Of a stretch of 24,276 nt of DNA, positions 1 through 8,214 are shown piece by piece. Within the stretch, counting starts at the first letter, position 1. Every line of letters starts with the position of its first letter. Under the pieces are notes generated by a model. The model had not been told where the DNA came from. It saw only the letters and a list, made by a program, of their open reading frames with translations, and searched no databases. The position numbers were made by a program, and so were the translations under genes. This DNA comes from Usnea hakonensis (taxonomy: Eukaryota; Ascomycota; Lecanoromycetes; Lecanorales; Parmeliaceae): NCBI GenBank assembly GCA_013423325.1, contig BLJB01000172.1:1-24276 (forward strand). The letters are read 5' to 3'.

Positions 1-329
1 TAGCGCTATAAATAATAACGCTATAATTCTAAAAATAGTCTAAATCGAATTTTTTTAAAAATTATATACGCGTATTATAGGCCCGTATTAGTAAGCCTAT
101 TATATATATATTATAAAGACTATATTAACTAAGTCTTAAAAGGACTTTATATAAATTATTTAAATAATTATTTATATTATTTAAATTTTGCGAATCCTAC
201 GAATCCTACGGATCCTATAGATTATATAGATAGTTAGGCGAACTTACTAACTTCGTATAAAGGGTTTAATATAGGTAAAGTCTATTAAATATATTAAATT
301 ATCCTTTCTATACGTACCCGGCGGAATTC
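1..329. other. RIP-degraded AT-rich DNA, no recognisable gene
   Basis: This stretch has almost no CA or TG dinucleotides and is dominated by TA, AT and AA. I recognise no protein in any frame. It directly precedes a + strand Ty1/copia integrase fragment, so it may be the upstream part of the same polyprotein mutated beyond recognition; that is inference. A short tandem array of a 9-bp unit (GAATCCTAC, three copies, the last mutated) lies at 192-218. Confidence 0.5.
192..218. repeat. 9-bp tandem repeat, three copies
   Basis: GAATCCTAC occurs at 192-200 and 201-209, followed by GGATCCTAT at 210-218. The third copy differs by transitions only. It sits in otherwise featureless mutated DNA and no function is evident. 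Confidence 0.6.
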
Positions 330-697
330 TTACGGAAATAAACTTTTCAGATTTAGTGATACTCTATATAATTAAGAAGGCTAAGAATATTCTCTATAAA
401 TCTTATATCTATTCTATATATAGAGAATATAAATTAATTTATAATAATATTTATAATCTTATTATTTTATATAATTATAATAGAGATAAATACTTTATTA
501 TCTTTCTAGATAACTAGATAAAGCGTTTAAAAGTTAAAGTTATTAAATCTAAAAGTAAGGCTTTTCCCGCTTTTAAATATTACTAGGCTTATAATAAATA
601 TAGAGATATTAAGGTTAGGCGCTTATATATTAATTATAATAGAAAGTATAAAGACTATAACTTCGATATCTATTATACATATTATATGAAGTAACGT
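330..697 (+). pseudogene. Ty1/copia integrase fragment (copia 1), RIP-degraded
   Basis: One frame (codons in phase with 359) reads as a copia-type integrase. A pre-integrase zinc region comes first, where expected Cys and His appear as Tyr (around 380-480). The start of the catalytic core follows: 'FLDN.IKRLKV' at about 511-540, then 'KSKSKAFPAFKYY.AYN', and 'VRRLYINYNRKYK' near 615-655, where family members have LRTDNGGEY around the second catalytic Asp. In this copy that Asp reads as Asn, as TG-to-TA mutation of the preceding T-Asp codon would produce. In-frame stops are TAA/TAG only. Similarity ends near 697, where a different sequence begins, so the protease, RT and RNase H parts are missing. 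The fragment is probably one half of an element split by the next insertion. Recognition rests on motif order read by eye. Confidence 0.6.
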
Positions 698-1787
698 ATT
701 CACTATTACTTGTATTTATATCTTTACTCTTACTATTATTTGTAAGCTAGTAGCTTAGTAGGAGCCTCCTATAGACTAGTAGCCGTATATAAATAGACTT
801 ATTTCGTCTATAGAAATTTACTATCTTTCTACCACTTATTTACTATAGCTATACTATTTACTACCTCGTTATTTACTACTATAAGTTAGTAGTAATACCT
901 TAATTATTTTATATATTAAAGTACTATCTTACTACTTTAATATATACTAGCCTTCTATAGTACTAGAGTTCTTATTATTTTATTACTTTAATTATTCTAC
1001 CGTAATTATCTTCTTTATTATCTTAATTAATCTACTATAATTGCCTTTACTCTAATTATCCTATTATCGAAGGCTTTATTACTTTATTATCTTCGTTACT
1101 TTATTACTCTATTTACTTTTATCGAAGGCTTTATTAAGCTAGCTTTCCTAGTAGCGTTATTATCTTTATCTAATTAATTATTATTATAATTACTAGAACG
1201 TATTATCTAATAAGTCTACTAAATTATTACTTTTATTAAGATAATAGGAATAACTTATATATACTATATACCTAAAGAAATCGGCTTAACTATAGAGTTT
1301 ATTATAAAGAATTACTCTACTCTTAATTCTATTTTACTAGTAGTAGTAGTAATAGCTAGTAAAGCTAGAAAATCGGAACGATTAAAGGTTACTATTATAC
1401 CTCTATTCCCGGTAAATTAAAAAATATCTAGAAATAGTAGCCTTCCTTAACTAGTATAATTCTATATCGAACTCTATATCTATCGTAGGTACTACTATAA
1501 GTACTATCGTATCCTTAAATCCTACTAGATTATTAACTCCTACTATATATATAAGTAAGATCTCTACTAAAACTACTATTTTTAGTAATAATATTATACC
1601 TTTAATAGATCCTTAGTTAAGATAAGAGATTAATAATACTATATAATTATCTATTACTCTAGTATTATAGAATCTATAGATCCCTATCGGCTAGCGTAGC
1701 TAATAAGGCTAGTAAGGAGAGCTAGGTCTATTAGGCCCTCCTAGTACTAAGGCTATCGTAGGCTCCGACTAATAGAATTTATTAGAT
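698..1787 (+). other. Putative LTR/leader of the gag-pol element
   Basis: No convincing protein can be read here. The composition changes at about 700: a few CA and TG dinucleotides survive at 700-745 (for example TTCACT and ACTTG). A TATATAAA box on the + strand at 786-793 is followed by pyrimidine-rich DNA. That would suit a 5' LTR or leader of the + strand gag-pol element recognisable from about 1788, but I could not define LTR ends. The 16-mer ATCGAAGGCTTTATTA occurs at 1066-1081 and again at 1121-1136, a direct repeat with a 55-bp period. The last few hundred bases may hold a low-complexity N-terminal part of Gag. Confidence 0.35.
786..793 (+). promoter_or_regulatory. Possible TATA box of the gag-pol element
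   Basis: TATATAAA on the + strand, roughly 90 bp after the point where the copia 1 integrase stops being recognisable and upstream of the + strand gag. The position suits an LTR promoter. In DNA this rich in TA, TATA-like strings arise readily by mutation, so this is a weak call. Confidence 0.25.
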
Positions 1788-4627
1788 CTAGGCTACTTTA
1801 ATTCTTATCTTTATAAAAGCTTCGATAAAGATAAAATCGTTACTATTAATAAAGATACTTTTTTTAAAATATCTTTTTATTTATTAACTATATATAAGAT
1901 CTTTATAAGGTTAAGGGAGCTAATATAGTTAAAATTTATTTTAATACTATATTAAGAGGTATAATTTTAATATAGTATATTATAGAGTTATTAGACCTTA
2001 AAAAGATCGGCCTACAGGCTAGTAATAATACCGCGTAATAGTATAAGATATTAACTAAAAGGTTTAAAGACTCTATTAGAATATCTTTAACTAATCTTAC
2101 TACCGAAAAGTATATAATAATAGATATATATAATAAGAGAGAGCCCGTAGGCTATATATAAGCTATTATTCGAAATATTAAAAATATTAATATTAATAAT
2201 ATTAAAAATTAGCTTACTTTTACTTATTAAAATATTATAGTAGAATTATATATTTTTGTTAACTCGCCCTCTAATATTACTATTATATCTATATTTATCT
2301 AAATACTAGATTTAAAGAAGGATACTTAGTTTAAGATATTCTTACGGCCCTTCTACTAAAGGCTTTAATAGCCTTAGTAGTAAAGAAATAATCGAAGCTT
2401 TTAGTAAGGCCTATAGTAAAGTTAGTAGTAATATACTAATAATAGATAAGATTAATAAGATTACGATAACTAACTATATAATTTCTATAATTCTAGTTTA
2501 TTTTAATACTATCTAAGATAGCCTTCTAGCTACTAGTCTAGACCTTTTAATAGGGGATAATATACTTATAATAATTAATAGTAATAGTATAGTAATTAAT
2601 AGTATAGAAACTATTTAAATTAGTAATATAATTAAAACTATTAAATTAGAGCTAGCCTTTCTAGGCTATAAATTACCGCCCTAAGTATATTAGGTTTAAC
2701 GTCTTCGAATTAGTCTAATAAGTTAAATCTACCTCCTTAGGATAGAAGATTTTAAAGATAAGATAAACGTAACTACGATAAAGATAAATAGCTATAGTAG
2801 TAAGGCTATTTTTAAGCTACCTATTAGATAGAGTATAATTATAATTATAAAATAGACTATATTATTAAAGATTAATTAGTATATAATTAAGATAACTATT
2901 ATAAGGCCTATTAAGGCGATATCTCTAAGCCCTTAGAGTAGTATAAGAAAGGCTTAAATAATAATACTTACTATAATAACGATTAGTAATATAAGGCTTT
3001 TACTAACTTTATCGGCGTTTATATTTTTTATCGTAAATATAACGAGTCTTTTACGTTAAATAATAAGCTATATAAGTATCTATAATTAGATTACTAAAAG
3101 GTTTAGAAGCCTACGGTAAATAAGTATTCTAATAATATATTAGCTAGTAATAAAGCCTATTAAGTTATAATAAGTATTAATAAAGCCTCTTATAATTATA
3201 TTATCTTTAAAGTTATTAAATCTAACTCTATAGAGATATCTAATATAGGTACCGGACTTATATTTCGTAAATAGAACTATACTTATATCCTTATTTAACT
3301 ACTTATTAATATAATTAATTAAGAAATTTATATTAATACTAATTATAGCGTTATACTAGTAGATAAACTATAGTTACTAGTACTACTACTATATATTAAA
3401 ATCCGATAGATAGTATTACTACTCTATATTAAAGATTTAGGTTTAGCTATATATAATACTAATAAGTATATACTAATTCCGATATTTATTCCTACGATAA
3501 AGAATAGTATTAAAGTATTATACTATATTATCTAAAAAGTCTATTTAATTAATAATCTAAAAGCCTATATACTACTAGATAATAATATTATCGGTTCTAA
3601 AAAGATTATACTAGATATTACTTAAGGTAAGGTATATATTAGTAGCTATAACGCTACTACTAAAATTACTAGTTAATAACGCGGACCCTATTAGAGATAT
3701 ATTATCTATACTTATAAAGTACTTATAGTAGTACCTCGAGCTAATATTATAGTCCCGATTACTATACCTAATATACTTTCTAATAGAGACTATATTTTTA
3801 AGCTAGTATAGTAGTAGAATCTTACCCTATATATATATCTAGTAGACTCTTATATTACTAGTATCTTAATTAAAAATAAGACTAATTAAATTATCTATAT
3901 ACCTAAGAGACTCCGTTTAGGTATATTATATAAGGTTAACTATAATAACGTCTTCTTTATGGAATCCACCGATAATAGTTTACTAAAGACTACCGTAATA
4001 ATTAAGGCTTTACTAAAGGCTATATATGAGAGAGGCCTAAGAAGAGGAAATCTTATACCGTAGTCTATTAAAGTTAATATATCTAAGGCTACCGTAGATA
4101 ATAAGGTCTTATAGAAGGCTTTAATAAGGCCTAAAAGTACTAATAAGACTATTAAAACTAAGAAGCTTACTACTACTAATTAAATTAAGAAAGCCGCTAC
4201 CCTAGCTATAGTAGTAATAATAAGTATAGCTAGTAGTCTATTATAACTCGCCTATAATACGTTAATAGAGCTTATAAAAGAGACTAAACTTCTAAACGAT
4301 ATAATAGTTTACGGTAATAAGTATAATACTAAGCTATTATCTAATCTAGTTAATAAATTTCCTTCTATTTAAAAGGATAAAGGCTTTACTAAAGTATCTA
4401 AAGATAACTAGATAAAGCTTATATTACGTAACGACTAGTAAACTTATTTATCGAAGTTAAATCGAGTAAAAGTCTATCTATTAGGTATTAATAATAGAGC
4501 CGTAGTTAATAAGACTTTTAATATACTATAAGATTAAGGTAGACTTAAGTATACCTTATAGCCTACTCTATTTAGCTACCCCGTTTTTATTAGTATATAT
4601 AAGGAGCTAACCGCTAAGACGCTACCA
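1788..4627 (+). pseudogene. Fungal LTR-retroelement gag-pol (capsid, zinc finger, protease, partial RT), RIP-degraded and truncated
   Basis: A Gag capsid-like segment starts at 1788 ('LGYFNSYLYKSFDKDKIVT'). The frame shifts once near 1915-1930. From about 1926 to 4627 a single frame carries the rest, with only TAA/TAG stops. Order: capsid (to about 2340); a C2H2-type finger at 3029-3094 with all four ligands changed to Tyr; an aspartic protease at about 3340-3600 (catalytic motif degraded to 'LVDKL', then 'LLDNNIIGSKKIILDI', the equivalent of the G-N-D-I-I-G segment); a post-protease domain ('IPKRLRLGIL', about 3898-3927); and the N-terminal RT region at about 4340-4627 (QGRLK-type motif, then 'YPVFISIYKELTAKTLP'). 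RT stops abruptly after the TLP codons; the active site, RNase H and integrase are absent. The arrangement matches a family of gag-pol polyproteins found in filamentous fungi. Exact superfamily placement is uncertain because the diagnostic RT core is missing. Confidence 0.65.
3029..3094 (+). other. C2H2-type zinc finger in Gag-Pol with every ligand mutated to Tyr
   Basis: In the pol frame the residues follow the spacing C-x2-C-x3-F-x5-L-x2-H-x4-H. The Phe and Leu core positions are intact, but all four ligand codons read Tyr (3029, 3038, 3077, 3092). TGC/TGT to TAC/TAT and CAC/CAT to TAC/TAT are exactly what C-to-T change at CpA on either strand gives. The finger stands where Gag nucleocapsid domains normally have a CCHC knuckle. 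Confidence 0.6.
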
Positions 4628-4628
4628 A

Positions 4629-7261
4629 TTATATATAGGGCTAATTAAAAACCTGGAAGGACTTTCTATTTCGGACTCTTAGCGCTAAGTTATTACGGCG
4701 TTTCTATTTACCCGCGACTACTAAAACTTCTAATCTAACCGAAATATCTACTTTCCTAATTACCCTATTCTTTACGAATATAATCTATTTAGAATTTTTA
4801 TAATTATAGAGCTTAATTTACACTTTTAAATAATCTAAAAGTTATCGAAATCGGTTTAGTATAAGTAGTTATATAATTATTTAAAGAAAATCCTTATATA
4901 ACGCGTATATAATTACTATTTTTTAGTATTTTAATTAAAACCTATTATTTATCTTTCTTTTTTTCGTATCTTTCCTCCTATACTCTACATTCTACTATAA
5001 ATACTATATTTAATATTAATACTTTTCGCCCCTATATTACTAATAGTCTTTAGTACTCTTATCGCTCCTTACCGCTTTTTCTAGGCTTTACTAATACCTC
5101 TAGAACGCCTCTAGGCGAAACTCTTACCTATAGTAATTAAGGTCGACTAGGCCTAAAGAAATAACTAGCTACTACTATATTAAGAAATAAGGGAGGAAGG
5201 CTAAAAAAGTTTTAAATAGAGTTATAATTATTCTTATAAGTATCCTCCTTCTAGGCCTTCTTCTAAGTATCCTTTTAAATCTCTTCGAATCTAATTATTC
5301 TAGATATATCTAATTTTCTACTACTAAATAAATCGGACTTTATACTACCCTTAATATAAATACTACTATCTTCGTAAACTAGTAATAATATATAGTATAT
5401 TTTAAAGTATACTTCGGAGCCCTAAAATAATTAATAGAAATAAATAGTATTTAATAATAAAGACGCGTTTAACCGCTTTATTAAATTATCTCCTTTAGAC
5501 TTATTTTGCTCTAGTCCTTATATACGCCCTTATTTAGAGGCGTATATTATATACTATATATATTTAAAAGAGCCCGAATATTACTATTCAGGGCTAATAG
5601 ATTAAATCTATAATAAATATAATATAATATTATTTAAAGATAAAAAGTCTAAATAGTACTATAATAAAGGAAGGACCGAAATTAGTAGCCTTAAAACTAA
5701 TATCTATAAAGACGATAATAATAATTTTAGTAATAATAAGGGTACTAAAATACGTTTAAATAAGTCTATTAACGCGAATAAATAAGCTCTTAATAATATT
5801 CTCTACTCTATAAATCCTACTATTAATCGTCTTACTAAAGACTATAAAGATTATCGCGAATATAGTATTTAATATAATAATATTATATCTATAGTCTTAT
5901 AGTAGATAATAATTAATTATCGAATAGATCCTTTTATTTATAGGGTATAGGGTACGATTTTAATTTATATATTTACCCTAATATCTTCTAAAGGCGAAAA
6001 AAGCGTATTTAGCTAGATCTATACTATAGATAGAAGTATTTAGAATTAGATAATAATATAATATAACTCTTCTAGTCGCGTTTTTATCTTATTAACTATT
6101 CTAAATATAACTTTTATAAGGCTATTAAGGAGTCTTTATACTATAAGATTATTATTATCCTCTATATTATAAATCCTTATATTACTACCTTTAAAACTAT
6201 ATCTAATTAGCTAATAGATATATCGAATCTTTATAACTATAGGCTACTTTATAAGAACCCTTAATACTATAATCTAAAAATCTATAATTACCTTATTTTA
6301 GATAAGATCGCTATCGTTTAAAAAGATAATCTTAATAATTTATTAAATATATCTAAAGCGAAAGATATAGTAATTAAAACTCGAATAAATAATAGATTTA
6401 GTATATTATACTAGTATCTAGTTTATATATTTTTACATTACCCTTTTATCTTTCCTTTTAGTAAACCTTTATAGTATAATAATATATTAAATATAGATAT
6501 TAGCCTCGATAGGAGTCTTTTTATCTAGTAATAAAGGCTTAATAAAACCTCTATATTATAAATAAGAGCTCTAGATATAGAAGGCTCGAAATAAGTAACT
6601 TTTAAAATTTATTATTAGTTCTCTATATCTCTTTATCCTACTCTATTTATTACTAATTATATTTAGATATTTTATATAGACTTATACTTATAAATTTAAC
6701 TAACTCCTTTATAGCGATAAACTATTATAATATTTTATCTATAATATATAGATTATCTATAAGAATAGTAATCTTAACTAGATTAGAAAGAACTAAAAGA
6801 CTATTCGCGCTAATACTTATAGAGCTATTATAGACGCCTAAGCGAATAGTATTATTATTAGTATTAAGGCTAGTAAGTAATAAATTATCCTCCCTTTTTT
6901 ATATCTTAATAGTTTATAATATATAAAGTAGTTATATTATAATATTATCGCTCTCTTATCTAAATTTAGCTATTCTAACCTCTTCGCTACTTTTATTTAT
7001 AATATTAAATAGTATAAAATTATTAAGAACCTCCTATTAGGCGAAAAGATTATTAAATAACTAGATTTAATTATTAGAGTATTTAATATAAAGCTAAAAG
7101 CTCTTATATATAATATTCTAAAAAAGAAGGTTCTTAGTAAGTATATCTTATCCCTCTCCCTCGGCCTAATAGTATAGACCTCTTAGGGGTATATTAGCTA
7201 GTAGTTATTAATATAGATAATAGTCTCTAGAGGTCTTCTAGTATAATTTAGTCCTCTATAT
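4629..7261 (+). mobile_element. Helitron, 5' part, RIP-degraded
   Basis: The gag-pol frame ends at 4627 in 'CCA' and unrelated sequence starts with 'A|TTATATATAGGG'. Helitrons insert between A and T and begin with TC; a start TCA would become TTA by RIP, so 4629 is a plausible 5' terminus (inference). The element carries the N-terminal part of a Helitron Rep on the + strand from about 5490. The 3' end, with its expected CTRR and hairpin, is not seen. Similarity fades at about 7145 and a sharply different sequence starts at 7262. The interval 4630-5490 holds no protein I can name beyond a possible low-complexity N-terminal extension. Confidence 0.5.
5490..7145 (+). pseudogene. Helitron Rep/helicase N-terminal region (Helitron_like_N type)
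   Basis: Several short frames joined by at least two or three frameshifts read as the Helitron-type N-terminal domain that precedes rolling-circle Rep. Landmarks in order: 'SSKGEKSVFSQIYTIDRSI' (about 5988-6044); 'INPYITTFKTIS' (about 6165-6210); 'DIVIKTRINNRFSILYQYLVYI', the family's segment ahead of the 'YDPLQYPLLFP' motif (about 6368-6440), followed by 'HYPFIFPFSKP'; an arginine/asparagine-rich helix ('IRKNQKTIRANTYRAIIDA'); a motif like 'LPSSF..SPRYMQQLYQDA' in degraded form; and 'KFSYPNLFVTFIYN', corresponding to GKPDLFITFTCNP. The HUH/Y2 catalytic motif and the PIF1-type helicase domain are not present. Rep normally handles single-strand nicking and transfer. Stops are TAA/TAG as expected for RIP. 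Frameshift positions are approximate. Confidence 0.6.
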
Positions 7262-7355
7262 TGTTGAAAGTAGGTATGTGGAACACTTGTTATTGGTTGA
7301 TTAATTATGGAAGCATAAGAAATGTGCAAGACTATTTACAAAAATACTAAGGCGC
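7262..7355. other. Block that escaped RIP, probable terminus of the copia 2 LTR
   Basis: Starting exactly at a TGTTGAAAG, this block contains about ten TG and five CA dinucleotides in under 100 bp, against nearly none for kilobases on either side. TGTTG...CAACA are typical Ty1/copia LTR ends. The adjacent element is a - strand copia, so TGTTG here would be the complement of its LTR 3' end. On the - strand the block lies downstream of a TATATAA-like box at 7362-7382, as an R/U5 region would. Protection might mean that this part had no matching copy long enough to trigger RIP. Confidence 0.45.
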
Positions 7356-7359
7356 CAAG

Positions 7360-7382
7360 GTTATATAACGAAGTTATATAAC
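7360..7382. repeat. Duplicated palindrome GTTATATAAC
   Basis: GTTATATAAC occurs at 7360-7369 and 7373-7382, separated by GAA. Each copy is its own reverse complement, so the stretch can form two small hairpins or one larger one. It also supplies TATA-like sequence on both strands at the right place for a copia LTR promoter. A related string (ATAACTAAGTTATATTA) is at about 18343-18359. Confidence 0.55.
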
Positions 7383-7406
7383 TCGGTAAATCTTTCTATT
7401 TTAATA

Positions 7407-8214
7407 TTTCTACTCGAGCGTATTTCTTCTTCTAAATATTTAATTTTAACTCCTATATTAACTCTATATTATATAATAGTAATATTAGAGTAGTAGAGGT
7501 AATATAATAATATAGTAGTAAATATTAAATTATATAATAGCTTAATACTTAATTTTATAATAGTATTATTATATAAACTTTCTACTTTTCGTAAAAATAT
7601 AGTTATTTAAAAATCTTTTTTAATATCTAGCGAGTATATACTAAATTTTAAATAAAACGAGATTAGAGGATATATATAGAGATCTATATACTATATAAAG
7701 AATACTCTAAGTAGCTATAGTAGCTATAGTAGTTAAATAGTAGCTAGATAAGTAGTTATAAGGCTAGAAATAATACTTTAAGGCTAAAATAGTACTATAA
7801 GGATCTATATAAGGCGAATTAGAAGGCCCCTATATACTAGTAGTTAGAATTAACTCTAAGGAGAAAAAGAAAAGGATTAATTAGAACTCTAAAAGGGAAA
7901 AGAAAAAGATTAATTAGTAGTTAATAATAGTAAAGAGAAAAGATATAAAGGGAAAGTCTATTAAGTATAGACTAGTTAATAAGATTAATAAATTAAATTA
8001 TCTAGACTAGTTAAAGACTAATAGGCCGAATTAACTAGTTAATAAGACTAATTTAGAATTAAAAGACCCGATAATTTAGTATTTAAGGCGCTAAGAGAGG
8101 ATAATAATAATAATAATAATATATCTAAAAAGGAGGTCTAGAAAGAATAAATTATAAATTAATCTTAATAATAGTTAAAAATTAGAATAGCGAATAACTT
8201 CTATAGATTATCTA
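7407..8214. other. Purine-rich RIP-degraded interval between copia 2 pol and its LTR
   Basis: About 800 bp, long for a copia 3' untranslated region. It includes a diverged repeat at about 7535-7680 that recurs at 18360-18505. Next comes a purine-rich stretch (about 7850-8160) with runs such as GAGAAAAAGAAAAGG and AAAGGGAAAAGAAAAAG, and a (TAA)n run at about 8102-8120. In the + direction a lysine/arginine-rich frame can be read through TAA/TAG stops, but I do not recognise a protein and would not call a gene. Confidence 0.4.
7535..7680. repeat. Diverged repeat shared with 18360-18505, copy 1
   Basis: The right-hand part is strikingly conserved: GAGTATATACTAAATTTTAA, then a few differences, then GAGGATATATATAGAG. 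The left-hand part contains TATATAAA-like sequence and aligns with small gaps. The second copy is in the 3' non-coding part of chromovirus B. The two copies sit in different transposon superfamilies, so this is not simply a shared LTR. Confidence 0.5.

Larger units (their letters stand above)
7262..7406 (-). repeat. Candidate 3' LTR of copia 2 (boundaries tentative)
   Basis: The left edge is TGTTGAAA at 7262. A matching inverted end would be TTTCAACA, which after RIP reads TTTTAATA; that string ends at 7406. This gives a candidate 145-bp LTR on the - strand. The polypurine tract expected beside it is weak (GAGTAGAAA on the - strand at about 7407-7415), and the partner LTR is outside the window. 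The LTR could extend further right. Confidence 0.3.

Noticed and set aside
1066..1136. Direct repeat ATCGAAGGCTTTATTA as a transposon footprint
   Set aside because: Only 16 bp with a 55-bp period in pyrimidine-rich low-complexity DNA; no element ends flank it.
7176..7236. 8-bp inverted repeat AGACCTCT/AGAGGTCT as a Helitron 3' hairpin
   Set aside because: The loop of about 45 bp is too long, no CTRR follows at the expected distance, and the Rep gene is incomplete before it.
7360..7382. GTTATATAACGAAGTTATATAAC as a site-specific recombination site (loxP-like ATAACTTCG/CGAAGTTAT look)
   Set aside because: The resemblance is limited to the AT-rich core; no recombinase gene is near and the context is an LTR promoter region.
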